From Bradyrhizobium zhengyangense (GTDB lineage: Bacteria > Pseudomonadota > Alphaproteobacteria > Rhizobiales > Xanthobacteraceae): a stretch of 64,000 nt of DNA. Below, in pieces: positions 1 through 9,239 of this stretch; positions within the stretch are counted from its first letter, which is position 1; each line of letters starts with the position of its first letter. The translations under genes and the position numbers were made by a program. The stretch spans positions 744,001-808,000 of the forward strand of contig NZ_JAKLUA010000001.1 of assembly GCF_022012435.1 (NCBI RefSeq). The letters are read 5' to 3'. The notes under the pieces were generated by a model. That model was not told the origin of the DNA and ran no database searches. It saw only the letters and a list, made by a program, of their open reading frames with translations.

Positions 1-1026
<1,026 letters not shown>

Positions 1027-1109
1027 TCTATCCTCCGCTCGCGGTTTCAAGGACCGCGGTGGATCAAACTCGGACGAGTATTACGATGTTTTTTGGCCGA
1101 AAGCACGGG

Positions 1110-1126
1110 CTTAGAACCGTTCGAGC
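1110..1126. promoter_or_regulatory. Candidate Irr/iron-control-element-like palindrome upstream of sufB
   Basis: The gap between the cysteine desulfurase stop and sufB carries CTTAGAACCGTTCGAGC. One half site (TTAGAA, read TTCTAA on the other strand) matches the iron control element core TTAGAA-N3-TTCTAA exactly; the other half (CTCGAA) is degenerate. Rhizobial suf genes are known to be iron-responsive through Irr and related regulators. The site lies about 85 bp upstream of the sufB start. Matching was by eye, so this is a candidate only. Confidence 0.35.
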
Positions 1127-1139
1127 CGTGTTTCGTCGC

Positions 1140-2279
1140 TTAGGCTCTAAGTAGGGTATTACCGAGCTTTCGCCAAGCCTCTAACGCCCTATTGATGTCC
1201 TCAGGTTCCGTGGACCAGCCCAGACTGAGGCGCACCGCTCCCTGGGCTACGGTGGCATCGTACCCCATCGCCGAGAGTACGTGGGACGGCTGGACCTTGC
1301 CGGAGGAACAGGCTGACCCCGAGGACACGGCGATGCCTTCGAGGTCGAATCCAATCACGGCGGTCTCGGCCTTCAGCCCGGGCGCGGTGAACAATACGGT
1401 ATTTGGCAACCTCATCACATCTTCAGAGAAGACAGTCGCTCCGGCAATCCCGCGAAGGCCATTTTCCAAGCGATCCCTGAGGCTTGCCATGCGCTCCGCA
1501 TCCTCAGGCAGAGCCTGAAGGGCAGCTTTCACCGCCGCGCCGAAGCCAGCGATCCCCGCGACGTTCTCGGTTCCCGCCCGCCGGCCGAGTTCCTGCCCAC
1601 CGCCGCGTAGCACCGGTTCCAAACCGGCAAGCCCCTCGGCCACGACAAGCGCGCCGACGCCCTTGGGGCCGCCGATCTTGTGCGCAGAAAAGGTCGCAAG
1701 GTCCGCGCCTACCGCGTTAATATTGAACGCAATTTTGCCGAGCGCCTGGATTGCATCGACATGCAGGAGGCCGCCGGCCTCGTGGACCAGCCCTGCCGCC
1801 TCGGCCACCGGCTGGAGCGCCCCGGTCTCGTTGTTGGCTGCCATGATCGAGACCAGTGCCGTCGGGCCGTCGGCGAGCAGTCCACGGAGATGGTCGAGAT
1901 CGACCACGCCGGAGCGCGTGACCCTGATCTGGCTAACGCTCTCTGCCGGAAACCGCCCGCCTGCCAGCACCGAGGCGTGCTCCACCGCAGAGACCAGCAG
2001 CAGCCGCACCGGCTGGCCCGATCGGCCCCGCAAGCCGGGCGACAGCGCCAGCACATTAGCCTCGGTACCAGCGGAGGTGAAAACGATATTCCGCGGCAGC
2101 GCGCCCACGGCCCCGGCCAGCGCGGCCCGGGCCTCCTCGACCAGTCGCCGCGCCTCCCGCCCCTCGGCATGAACCGAGGACGGGTTGCCGATCAGCTCGT
2201 AAGCGGCCAGCATCGGTGCGCGCGCTTCGGCACGCAGCGGAGTGGTCGCATTCCAGTCGAGATAGACACGGCTTGGCAT
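1140..2279 (-). CDS. Cysteine desulfurase, NifS/IscS family (class V aminotransferase)
   Basis: A 379-residue PLP enzyme predicted to take sulfur from L-cysteine and pass it as persulfide to the SufB scaffold encoded next to it. Seen in the sequence: the N-terminal YLDWNATTPL, the substrate and cofactor region around VEHASV (about 98-103) and NNETG (149-153), HVDAIQ (173-178), the PLP-binding lysine K201 in SAHKIGGPKG, and the active-site cysteine C324 in SSGSACSSG. The length is normal for NifS/IscS-type enzymes. It sits on the minus strand ahead of sufB, with the acyltransferase gene only 51 bp upstream of it, so one transcript could cover all three. Which desulfurase subgroup it belongs to (IscS, NifS or SufS) cannot be fixed by eye, so no symbol is given. 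Confidence 0.93.
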   Translation of the reverse strand: MPSRVYLDWNATTPLRAEARAPMLAAYELIGNPSSVHAEGREARRLVEEARAALAGAVGALPRNIVFTSAGTEANVLALSPGLRGRSGQPVRLLLVSAVEHASVLAGGRFPAESVSQIRVTRSGVVDLDHLRGLLADGPTALVSIMAANNETGALQPVAEAAGLVHEAGGLLHVDAIQALGKIAFNINAVGADLATFSAHKIGGPKGVGALVVAEGLAGLEPVLRGGGQELGRRAGTENVAGIAGFGAAVKAALQALPEDAERMASLRDRLENGLRGIAGATVFSEDVMRLPNTVLFTAPGLKAETAVIGFDLEGIAVSSGSACSSGKVQPSHVLSAMGYDATVAQGAVRLSLGWSTEPEDINRALEAWRKLGNTLLRA

Positions 2280-2330
2280 GGCGCCCTCTTAGCACCTTTT
2301 GTCCGCTCGCCAATCGGGCGCTGCCGCGCA

Positions 2331-3524
2331 TCAGGCCGGCAGTTGTTGCGCGATCCCGGCGACAGAGCGCGGCTCCATGCGCAGACCGAACAACGGACGC
2401 AGCCAGAAGATCCGCCGCGCGACCTCGTAGATCACCGCACAGGTGAGCGCGGTGCCTGATATCACGATGGTGGCCTCGCTTGCCGCAGACAGCCCGCTGC
2501 CTTGCAGCGCGTGCGCGATCATGATGATCGCGGTTTGATGGACGATGTAATAGGGAAAGATCGCGTCCGTCAGATAGCGGCGCGCGGCTCCATCGGCCGT
2601 CAAATGGCGGCGCGCAAAGCCGAGCACGGCGACCATCGCAACCCATTGGTAGCAACCATAGGCCGATCCGGCGCTCCAACGGAGCATCGGCGATCGCGGA
2701 AACAAGCCGGCGTAAGCGAAAACAAAGACGGCGAAGCAGACGGCTGCGAGCACTAGCGCCGTCCACCGTTGCCGCTCGATGTCGTGCCAGATGCCGCCCT
2801 GGCGCGCGAGCAGGAAGCCGATCAGGAACGAGGTCGCGTAGTCGGCGTGGTTGTACCAGTCACCGAACAGGGCATGCGTCGAGGGGAAGATTGGCGACAA
2901 GAATAGCCGCCAGGCCACAAACAGCAGGCACGGCAACACCAGCAGCCACGGACCAGCAAGCGCGGCCGCCAGTTTCTCGCCGATCCAATCCGCGGCGGCC
3001 GGCCACAGCGCCAGCACGCCAGCCAGAGCCATCGTGTAGACCCAGAGATAGACCACGAACCAGAGGTGGTTCCAGGTCGGCTGCACGATGCAGGGGTTCG
3101 GACAGAACTGCGCGCTGAACGCCAGATAGTGGTAGAGATAGTAGTCGGCAAAACCAGCGGGATATCCGAGCGCCTCGACGATCTGCAGGTAGGATTGCGG
3201 CGGCACGATCACGAGCATTCCGAAGACCAGCGGGATCAGCAGCCGCACCGACCGCGCCCCGGCGAACGCTACGAGCCGGAGCTTGCCCAGCATGAAGCGG
3301 CTGGCGACCCCGGAGACAAGGAACAAGAGCGACAACCGCCAGGGATTGAGTACCAGCATCGCCGGCTCGAGGAAGGTCAGCCGGTGCTCGCTCTTGATGT
3401 GAAATCCCCAGGACACGTAGAGCATGCCGACGTGGTAGAAGATTAGAAGCCCGAAGGCTAAAATCCGCACCCAGTCCAGATCGATGCGTCGTTCCGAACC
3501 TGATGCTTGCTGTAGTGTTGACAT
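2331..3524 (-). CDS. Acyltransferase 3 family integral membrane protein
   Basis: A 397-residue polytopic membrane protein with the acyltransferase-3 (OafA/MdoC-like) layout: an N-terminal RIDLDWVRILAFGLLIFYH segment carrying the family histidine, followed by around ten hydrophobic helices (for example LLFLVSGVASRFML and WFVVYLWVYTMALAGVLAL). Such proteins transfer acyl groups to sugars or glucans at the inner membrane; the substrate here cannot be told. A segment rich in Cys, Asn and Pro (FCPNPCIVQPTWNHLW) lies mid-protein. The start at 3524 is only 44 bp from the divergent LytTR regulator start, so the two promoters must overlap and the regulator may control this gene. It could also be described as a MdoC/OpgC-like succinyltransferase. 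Confidence 0.85.
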   Translation of the reverse strand: MSTLQQASGSERRIDLDWVRILAFGLLIFYHVGMLYVSWGFHIKSEHRLTFLEPAMLVLNPWRLSLLFLVSGVASRFMLGKLRLVAFAGARSVRLLIPLVFGMLVIVPPQSYLQIVEALGYPAGFADYYLYHYLAFSAQFCPNPCIVQPTWNHLWFVVYLWVYTMALAGVLALWPAAADWIGEKLAAALAGPWLLVLPCLLFVAWRLFLSPIFPSTHALFGDWYNHADYATSFLIGFLLARQGGIWHDIERQRWTALVLAAVCFAVFVFAYAGLFPRSPMLRWSAGSAYGCYQWVAMVAVLGFARRHLTADGAARRYLTDAIFPYYIVHQTAIIMIAHALQGSGLSAASEATIVISGTALTCAVIYEVARRIFWLRPLFGLRMEPRSVAGIAQQLPA

Positions 3525-3568
3525 GGATCTCTGCTCCCTAGGCTCTCGATATCAGCGGATTTGGGGCC

Positions 3569-4519
3569 ATGGCTGACGGCCAAAATGCGCCGGAAACGGA
3601 GCGCGTCGAGGCGCTTTGGGATCAGAACCGAACGCGAGGGGACGAGGCGTCGTCCCCAGGGACGAGCGGTTGGCGCCGCGGGATCAGCGGCGACTGGACG
3701 ACGTTCGCTGCGATCGCCGCTATTGCCCTCGCCATCGGCATCGTCAATGCGCTCTCCGGCGCACAGGACGCCGCCTGGCGCGGCGACAGCGCCGATATCG
3801 GCCGTCGCCTGTTCTGGGAGATGTCGAGCATCATTGTCATTCTGGCGCTGGTGCCGATCCTGATGCTCTCCGTCCAGCGCATGCGGGGAACCGCGTCCCT
3901 GGCGACGCGGATCGGAATCGCAGCGATCGCCCTGCTCGGTTTCTCGGCCCTCCACATCGCCGGCATGGTCAGCTTACGAAAGCTCATGCTCTGGCTCACG
4001 GGCAGCACCTACGATTTCCATTTCTCGCTGGCATCAATCCTCTACGAGTTCCGCAAGGACGCCGTGACCGTATTGCTGATTGGGGCGACGCTCTGGCTGA
4101 TGGACAGCCGCCGTGAGCTGCGCAAGGCCGCGCGGGAAGCCCAATCCAATCCGGCCGCTTCGCTGGAGCAACCGTCCCCGAATCTGATCTGGCTCCGGGA
4201 CGGCACCAGCCGGATTCGTGTCGCGCCGCGCGACATCCTGTGGGTCGCCTCCGCCGGCAATTACATCGAGTACAGCCTTGCCAACGGCACTCAGCACCTG
4301 ATCCGGGGGACGCTTGCCGCGACCGAAAGCGAGCTGGCCCGCTTCGCCATCGTGCGCGTTCACCGCACCCGGCTTGCCAATCTCGACCGTGTCAGCGGCG
4401 TGGACTTCAAGCCGTCAGGAGATTTCGAGCTCACCTTCGACAACGGCAAGACGCTCGGCGGCAGCCGCCGCTATCGGCCCGTCGTCGCCTCGCTCGGAGG
4501 CCGCGGCGCGCCTGAGTGA
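3569..4519 (+). CDS. Membrane-bound LytTR-family DNA-binding regulator
   Basis: A 316-residue protein with four predicted membrane helices (about 44-63, 85-102, 114-133 and 165-179) followed by a cytoplasmic LytTR DNA-binding domain (about 214-306). LytTR hallmarks are the strands DILWVASAGNYIEY (222-235), the VRVHRTRLANL segment (262-272) and the terminal LGGSRRYRPVV (297-307). There is no receiver domain, so this is a one-component regulator anchored in the membrane rather than a LytR response regulator. It diverges from the acyltransferase gene with a 44-bp gap, so self- and neighbour regulation from that gap is plausible. The signal sensed is unknown. Confidence 0.85.
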   Translation: MADGQNAPETERVEALWDQNRTRGDEASSPGTSGWRRGISGDWTTFAAIAAIALAIGIVNALSGAQDAAWRGDSADIGRRLFWEMSSIIVILALVPILMLSVQRMRGTASLATRIGIAAIALLGFSALHIAGMVSLRKLMLWLTGSTYDFHFSLASILYEFRKDAVTVLLIGATLWLMDSRRELRKAAREAQSNPAASLEQPSPNLIWLRDGTSRIRVAPRDILWVASAGNYIEYSLANGTQHLIRGTLAATESELARFAIVRVHRTRLANLDRVSGVDFKPSGDFELTFDNGKTLGGSRRYRPVVASLGGRGAPE

Positions 4520-4859
4520 ATCACCGTCCGGATCGCCCAGTAACCGATAAACGATCGTGATTCCAACCGGTTGCCGCCTCAACGCCAGCCTCTGCTCGAT
4601 CCCGGCCATGCCGAACGTCGTACTGCCATGACCCGCTAAGGTCTTGAGCAGATTGGCAGATGTCGAAGATGCTTGCTTTTTGCCCCGCAGCCTATGTTAG
4701 AACGCGCACCGTCAAGTCACCGCGCGCCGTCTGCGCATCACCGCGAGGCGCACGCCTTCTCATCCTTCCATTCGCGCTTTCGTCGGCATCTGCCGATGAG
4801 GCTACAATCGGTTGATTGCCAAGGGTCACGTCTCCAGCAAGTCAATCCAGAGATCCTCG
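4520..4859. other. Intergenic stretch, no gene recognised
   Basis: About 340 bp between the LytTR regulator and the small hydrolase. Short frames exist on both strands but none has a ribosome binding site, a recognisable motif or convincing codon use. No tRNA, strong terminator or clear promoter could be read; the AT-richer piece around 4670-4700 is the most promoter-like part but lacks good -35/-10 spacing. Confidence 0.5.
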
Positions 4860-5507
4860 ATGCCTGAAGTCATTTTTGCCGGCCCCGCTGGCCGTCTCGA
4901 AGGCCGCTATCACCCGGCCAAGCAGAAGAACGCGCCGATCGCGATGATCCTGCATCCGCATCCGCAGTTTCACGGCACGATGAACCATCAGATCGTGTAC
5001 CAGTGCTACTACGCCTTTGCTCATCGCGGCTTCTCCGTGCTGCGCTTCAACTTCCGCGGCGTCGGCCGCAGCCAGGGCTCGTTCGATCACGGCACCGGCG
5101 AATTGTCGGATGCGGCGGCCGCGCTCGACTGGGCGCAGACCATCAATCCTGAGGCGCGCGCCTGCTGGGTCGCCGGCTTCTCCTTCGGCGCCTGGATCGG
5201 CATGCAGCTTTTGATGCGCCGTCCCGAGGTCGAGGGCTTCATCTCGATCGCGCCGCCGGCCAATCTCTACGACTTCTCGTTCCTTGCACCCTGCCCGTCG
5301 TCGGGCCTGATCGTGCATGGCGAGAAGGATGCGGTAGTGCCGCCGAAGGACGTCAATACGCTGGTCGAGAAGCTGAAGACGCAGAAAGGCATCGTGATCG
5401 ACCAGCAGGTCATCCCCGGCGCCAACCACTTCTTCGACGCCAAGCTCGAGCCGCTGATGGAGACCATCACGGCCTATCTCGACATGCGCCTCGCCAACGT
5501 GCGGTAA
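4860..5507 (+). CDS. Small alpha/beta hydrolase (COG2945-type)
   Basis: A 215-residue alpha/beta hydrolase. The start is taken at MPEVIFAGPAGRLEGRYH because homologous proteins begin there; an upstream in-frame start would only add a non-conserved tail. The fold signatures are HPHPQFHGTMNHQIVY after the second strand, the nucleophile S108 in GFSFG, a candidate acid D157 in HGEKDAVVP, and H190 in GANHFF. The short length and the HPHP motif match a widely conserved family of uncharacterised bacterial hydrolases. The natural substrate is unknown. The DUF1697 gene begins 13 bp downstream and is probably co-transcribed. Confidence 0.85.
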   Translation: MPEVIFAGPAGRLEGRYHPAKQKNAPIAMILHPHPQFHGTMNHQIVYQCYYAFAHRGFSVLRFNFRGVGRSQGSFDHGTGELSDAAAALDWAQTINPEARACWVAGFSFGAWIGMQLLMRRPEVEGFISIAPPANLYDFSFLAPCPSSGLIVHGEKDAVVPPKDVNTLVEKLKTQKGIVIDQQVIPGANHFFDAKLEPLMETITAYLDMRLANVR

Positions 5508-5520
5508 GAGTAAGAATGAC

Positions 5521-6033
5521 ATGACCGCGTTTGTAGCCCTGCTGCGCGCGGTCAATGTCGGCGGCACCGGCAAGCTGCCGATGACCGAGCTCAAGGCGAT
5601 GTGCGAAGAGCTCGGCTTCGGTGCCGTGCGCACCTACATCGCCAGCGGCAATGTGGTTTTCACCAGCCGCAAATCGGAATCCGCCGTCAAGTCAGCGCTG
5701 GAAAAACGCTTGCACGCCTACGCCGGCGCGCCGGTCGGCGTGCTCGTGCGCGGCGCTGCCGAGATGGCAGAGGTTCTGGCCGCCAATCCGTTTCCCAAAA
5801 TGGCGCCCAACCGCACGGTCGCGATCTTCCTCGACAAGGCGCCGCCCGCGGACACACTTGCCGGAATTCGCGGCCAGAAGGACGAAGAGGTCAAGCTCGG
5901 CCGCCGCGAGATCTACGTGCATTACGGCGACGGCATGGGAACGTCGAAACTCGTGATCCCCGCCGCCAAGACCGGCACCGCGCGCAACATGAACACCATC
6001 GCCACCCTGGCGAAGATGGCCGCGGAGCTCTAG
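5521..6033 (+). CDS. DUF1697 family protein
   Basis: A 170-residue protein of unknown function starting MTAFVALLRAVNVGGTGKL, the hallmark opening of DUF1697, with the conserved YIASGNVVF (about 39-47) and a C-terminal segment TAKTGTARNMNTIATL that is also typical (ALKTxxTxRNWNTV-type). It has no signal peptide or membrane helix and is probably cytoplasmic. It sits 13 bp behind the small hydrolase on the same strand. No biochemical role is established for the family. Confidence 0.88.
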   Translation: MTAFVALLRAVNVGGTGKLPMTELKAMCEELGFGAVRTYIASGNVVFTSRKSESAVKSALEKRLHAYAGAPVGVLVRGAAEMAEVLAANPFPKMAPNRTVAIFLDKAPPADTLAGIRGQKDEEVKLGRREIYVHYGDGMGTSKLVIPAAKTGTARNMNTIATLAKMAAEL

Positions 6034-6080
6034 GCCAGCTTCAGCGCGGCAATCCCCGTCAGGACCAGCACGATCCGCGC

Positions 6081-6564
6081 TCAGGCCGCAAGCTTGAGCA
6101 GATGCGCGTCGTGGCGAACGAGGAAGGCGCGCAGCAATTGCGGATAGTCCGCACTGACGGCAGCTCGCACGCTCGGGCGCTGCGCGAGCTCGGTGCGCCA
6201 GGCCCGGGCCTTCGGCACATCGCGGAAGATACCGTGCTCGGTCAGTTCGTCGAACAGATCGAAATAGCGGAAGATCGGCGCGAACACCGCGTCGACCAGG
6301 CTGAACGCCTCGCCGGCGAAGAATGGGCCCGTGCCGAGCGCAGCCTCGACGCGCGCAAATTTCGCCGACAGCGCTTGGCGCTTGCTTTCGAATGTGGCGG
6401 GATCTGTCGTGGTCTCCAGCCCCCAGAGATCGCCGAGGATCGCTGAACCGAACTCCATCCAGGCGCGGTGCTCGGCTCGCTTCAACGGATCAACCGGATG
6501 CAGCTTCGCACCGCTGCACATAGGGACAAAGCTTGTGGCTGATCAGTTTCAGTGAGGCCGTCAT
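6081..6564 (-). pseudogene. Glutathione S-transferase gene with an internal, frame-breaking deletion
   Basis: Reading from the ATG at 6564 on the minus strand gives MTASLKLISHKLCPYVQR, the start of a GST thioredoxin-like domain including the conserved Cys-Pro-Tyr. After that, the frame meets a stop at 6492-6490. In the next frame, beginning at about 6514, the sequence picks up directly in the link to the helical domain (KLHPVDPLKRAEHRAW) and continues to the stop at 6081 as a complete GST C-terminal domain (for example FFAGEAFSLVDAVFAP). A normal GST would have roughly 55-60 more residues between the two parts, so most of the N-terminal domain has been deleted and the two ends are out of frame. 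A 146-residue frame beginning at 6521 (MCSGAKLH) could in theory make the C-terminal domain alone, but it would lack the glutathione site. Confidence 0.8.
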
Positions 6565-6583
6565 GGTGTGATCCCAATAGTTC

Positions 6584-6646
6584 GATGCAACTGCATCCAA
6601 TATAGATGCACCTGCATGAACACGTCAAGATCGATGCGTTTGCATC
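6584..6646 (-). promoter_or_regulatory. Promoter with three GATGCA-N2-TGCATC-type operators upstream of the GST pseudogene
   Basis: On the minus strand a near-ideal alphaproteobacterial housekeeping promoter is present: CTTGAC at 6629-6624, an 18-base spacer, and CTATAT at 6605-6600. Three 14-bp palindromes of the same family flank and fill it: GATGCGTTTGCATC at 6633-6646 just upstream of the -35, GATGCACCTGCATG at 6605-6618 inside the spacer, and the perfect GATGCAACTGCATC at 6584-6597 over the expected start point. Centre spacings are 28 and 21 bp. This arrangement is what a repressor-controlled promoter looks like. The regulator is not obvious in the window. Confidence 0.7.
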
Positions 6647-6660
6647 AATCACCCGTGATC

Positions 6661-7764
6661 TCAAGGCCGCGCGATCACCCCGCCCGTCATCGGCATCGGT
6701 ACGCCCGTGGTAGCCGGATACGACAGTGGCAGACCCTTCAGGCCGCGCGCGGCGAGGAAGCCGAAGGCCTGCGCCTCGATCGCATCAGAGGCCCAGCCCA
6801 GCGCCTCGGCGGCCTCGACGGTGGCCGTCCCCACTCGCTCCCGCAACATGCGCAGCATGGTGAGGTTGCGCGCGCCGCCGCCGCAGACGATCCAGCTTCG
6901 TGGCCGCCGCGGCAGCAGCGGAATGACGCGCGCGATCGCGGCCGCGGTGAAGGCGGTGAGTGTCGCGGCGCCATCGGCAGGCAGCACATCGCCGAGCTTC
7001 AACGCCGCGAAATCGTTGCGGTCGAGCGATTTCGGCGGCGGACTTGCGAAGAACGGCAGCTCCAGCGCTCGCGCGATCCAGTCTTCATCCGCCTTGCCGA
7101 GCGCTGCGAACTTGCCTTCCGCATCGAACGCCTGGTTCATGATGCGGTACATGAAATCGTCCAGCAGCGCGTTGCCAGGCCCGGTATCGCAGGCGATCAG
7201 CGTGTCGTTGCCGTCGATATAGGTGATGTTGGAGACGCCGCCGATATTGACCACGACGATCGGCCCCTCGCGCTCCAGCGCTTGCGCCAGCGCCCGGTGG
7301 TAGACCGGCACGAACGGCGCGCCCTGCCCCCCGGCCTCGACATCGGCGGCGCGGAAATCATACATCACAGGGATATGGATGGCCTTGGCCAGCGCCGGCG
7401 CATCGCCGATCTGGACCGTTAGCCGTCGCTCCGGCCGGTGCAGCACGGTCTGGCCGTGGAAGCCGACGATGTCGATGTCCTCAGGCCGCATCCGGTTCTG
7501 GGCGACGAAGGCGGCGACAGCCTCTGCATGGGCGCGAGTCACCACCCGCTCGGCCTGGCCCAGAATACCCGGCCGGGCATCGCGTTGCGCCAGGTTCACC
7601 GCCTCGCTCAGCGCCTGGCGCAGCAAATTGCGCTCCGCCGGGTTGTAGGGCCGGTAGCCAGAGGGCCCGAACGCCTGCACCCGCTTTCCATCGGTTTCGA
7701 TCAGCGCGACGTCCACCCCGTCCAGCGAGGTGCCGCTCATCAAACCGAGTGCCGTCAACATCAT
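6661..7764 (-). CDS. anmK: Anhydro-N-acetylmuramic acid kinase
   Basis: Phosphorylates and opens 1,6-anhydro-MurNAc released during peptidoglycan turnover, giving MurNAc-6-phosphate for recycling. The signature GLMSGTSLDGVDVALI opens the protein and further family segments follow (VVGFHGQTVLHRP-like, VNIGGVSNITY, CDTGPGNALLDDF, WIVCGGGARN), with ASKHA-type nucleotide-binding elements. The start is placed at the ATG at 7764 (MMLTALGLMSG) because GAGG lies about 11 bases upstream and this gives the usual length of about 367. Longer in-frame starts exist, including GTG at 7821 and ATGs between them. It diverges from tyrS. The dead GST promoter lies directly downstream. Confidence 0.92.
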   Translation of the reverse strand: MMLTALGLMSGTSLDGVDVALIETDGKRVQAFGPSGYRPYNPAERNLLRQALSEAVNLAQRDARPGILGQAERVVTRAHAEAVAAFVAQNRMRPEDIDIVGFHGQTVLHRPERRLTVQIGDAPALAKAIHIPVMYDFRAADVEAGGQGAPFVPVYHRALAQALEREGPIVVVNIGGVSNITYIDGNDTLIACDTGPGNALLDDFMYRIMNQAFDAEGKFAALGKADEDWIARALELPFFASPPPKSLDRNDFAALKLGDVLPADGAATLTAFTAAAIARVIPLLPRRPRSWIVCGGGARNLTMLRMLRERVGTATVEAAEALGWASDAIEAQAFGFLAARGLKGLPLSYPATTGVPMPMTGGVIARP

Positions 7765-7929
7765 GGGATCAGCGTCCTCAAACATCCCCTCCGGCATGCC
7801 GATCTTGTGCCAGAGGGACACATCTTATAATGCCACAGCGCCAAGTGGCGGGCAGCAATCGAGTTCCCAGGTAAGACCCTTAAATTGCTCCCAAAACAGT
7901 AAACCAAGAATTGTCAGGCACGCCGACAG

Positions 7930-9183
7930 ATGAGCGCATTTAAATCGGATTTCCTCAACACGCTTCAGGAACGTGGATTCATCCACCAATGCTCCGATTT
8001 CGAGGGGCTGGACGCGCTCGCAGCCAAGGGCGAGGCGACAGCCTATGTCGGCTACGATTGCACCGCCCGCTCGCTGCACATCGGCAACTACCTGACCATG
8101 ATGATGCTGCACTGGTTGCAGCAGTCCGGCAACAAGCCGATCACGCTGATGGGCGGCGGCACCACCATGGTGGGCGATCCCTCCGGCAAGGACGAGACGC
8201 GCGCGATCCGCACCGTTGCCGAGATCGAGGCCAACAAGGAATCGATCCGCGGCGTGTTCGCGAAGGTGCTGAAATACGGCGATGGCAAAAGCGACGCCAT
8301 CATGCTCGACAACGCCGAGTGGCTGACCAAGCTGAACTGGATCGAGATGCTGCGCGACGTCGGCCGTCACTTCTCGGTCAACCGCATGCTGACGATGGAC
8401 TCCGTGCGCCTGCGCCTCGAGCGCGAGCACGAGATGAGCTTCATCGAGTTCAACTACATGGTCTGCCAGGCCTACGACTTCGTCGAGCTCGCCAAGCGCA
8501 CCGGCTGTCATCTGCAGATGGGCGGCTCGGACCAGTGGGGCAACATCATCATGGGCGTCGATCTCGGCCGCCGCATGGGCACGCACCAGCTGTTCGCGCT
8601 GACGACGCCGCTGCTGACGACTGCGTCGGGCGCCAAGATGGGCAAGACTGCGCAAGGCGCGGTGTGGCTCAACGCCGACCAGTTCAGCCCCTATGATTTC
8701 TGGCAGTACTGGCGCAACACCGAGGATGCCGACGTCGGCAAATTCCTGAAGCTGTTCACGACGCTGCCGATGAGCGAGATCAAGAAGCTCGAAGCGCTCG
8801 GTGGCTCCGAGATCAACGAGGCCAAGAAGGTGCTCGCAACGGAGGCGACCGCGCTGCTGCACGGACGCGATGCCGCCAACGAAGCGGCCGAAACCGCGCG
8901 CCGCACTTTTGAGGAAGGCGCACTCGCCGAGAGCCTGCCGACGGTGGAAATTCCGCGCGGCGAATTGGAGGCCGGCCTCGGCGTGCTCAACGCCTTCGTC
9001 AAGGCAGGCCTCGTTGCCTCCAATGGCGAGGCACGGCGCCAGATCAAGGGTGGTGGCCTGCGGGTCAACGACGTCGCAGTCGCCGACGAGAAGATGGCGC
9101 TGTCGGCAGGCAACCTGACGCCTGAAGGCGTGATCAAGCTGTCCTTCGGCAAGAAGAAGCACGTCCTCATCAGGCCTGCATAG
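7930..9183 (+). CDS. tyrS: Tyrosyl-tRNA synthetase
   Basis: Charges tRNA-Tyr with tyrosine in the cytoplasm. The 417-residue protein shows the class I signatures: [17 protein letters not shown] with HIGN at 50-53 in place of HIGH, and KMGKT near residue 240 in place of KMSKS. The tyrosine pocket region QAYDFVEL and [11 protein letters not shown] are clear. The C-terminal part (about 350-417: [19 protein letters not shown]) is an S4 RNA-binding domain. The length is normal. It diverges from anmK with a gap of about 165 bp to the preferred anmK start. A hairpin follows the gene. Confidence 0.97.
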   Translation: MSAFKSDFLNTLQERGFIHQCSDFEGLDALAAKGEATAYVGYDCTARSLHIGNYLTMMMLHWLQQSGNKPITLMGGGTTMVGDPSGKDETRAIRTVAEIEANKESIRGVFAKVLKYGDGKSDAIMLDNAEWLTKLNWIEMLRDVGRHFSVNRMLTMDSVRLRLEREHEMSFIEFNYMVCQAYDFVELAKRTGCHLQMGGSDQWGNIIMGVDLGRRMGTHQLFALTTPLLTTASGAKMGKTAQGAVWLNADQFSPYDFWQYWRNTEDADVGKFLKLFTTLPMSEIKKLEALGGSEINEAKKVLATEATALLHGRDAANEAAETARRTFEEGALAESLPTVEIPRGELEAGLGVLNAFVKAGLVASNGEARRQIKGGGLRVNDVAVADEKMALSAGNLTPEGVIKLSFGKKKHVLIRPA

Positions 9184-9205
9184 GCGTATGAGCTTTTGAT
9201 GCTTG

Positions 9206-9233
9206 TCAGGGCGCGCGGATGCGCGCTCCCTGA
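9206..9233 (+). terminator. Hairpin between tyrS and the MFS gene (attenuator or weak terminator)
   Basis: A 12-bp stem with one mismatch (TCAGGGCGCGCG, loop GATG, CGCGCTCCCTGA) sits just after tyrS and ends only six bases before the ATG of the MFS gene. There is no T run after it, so it is not a textbook terminator. Its position suggests it could also limit ribosome access to the MFS start. Confidence 0.4.
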
Positions 9234-9239
9234 TGGGCA

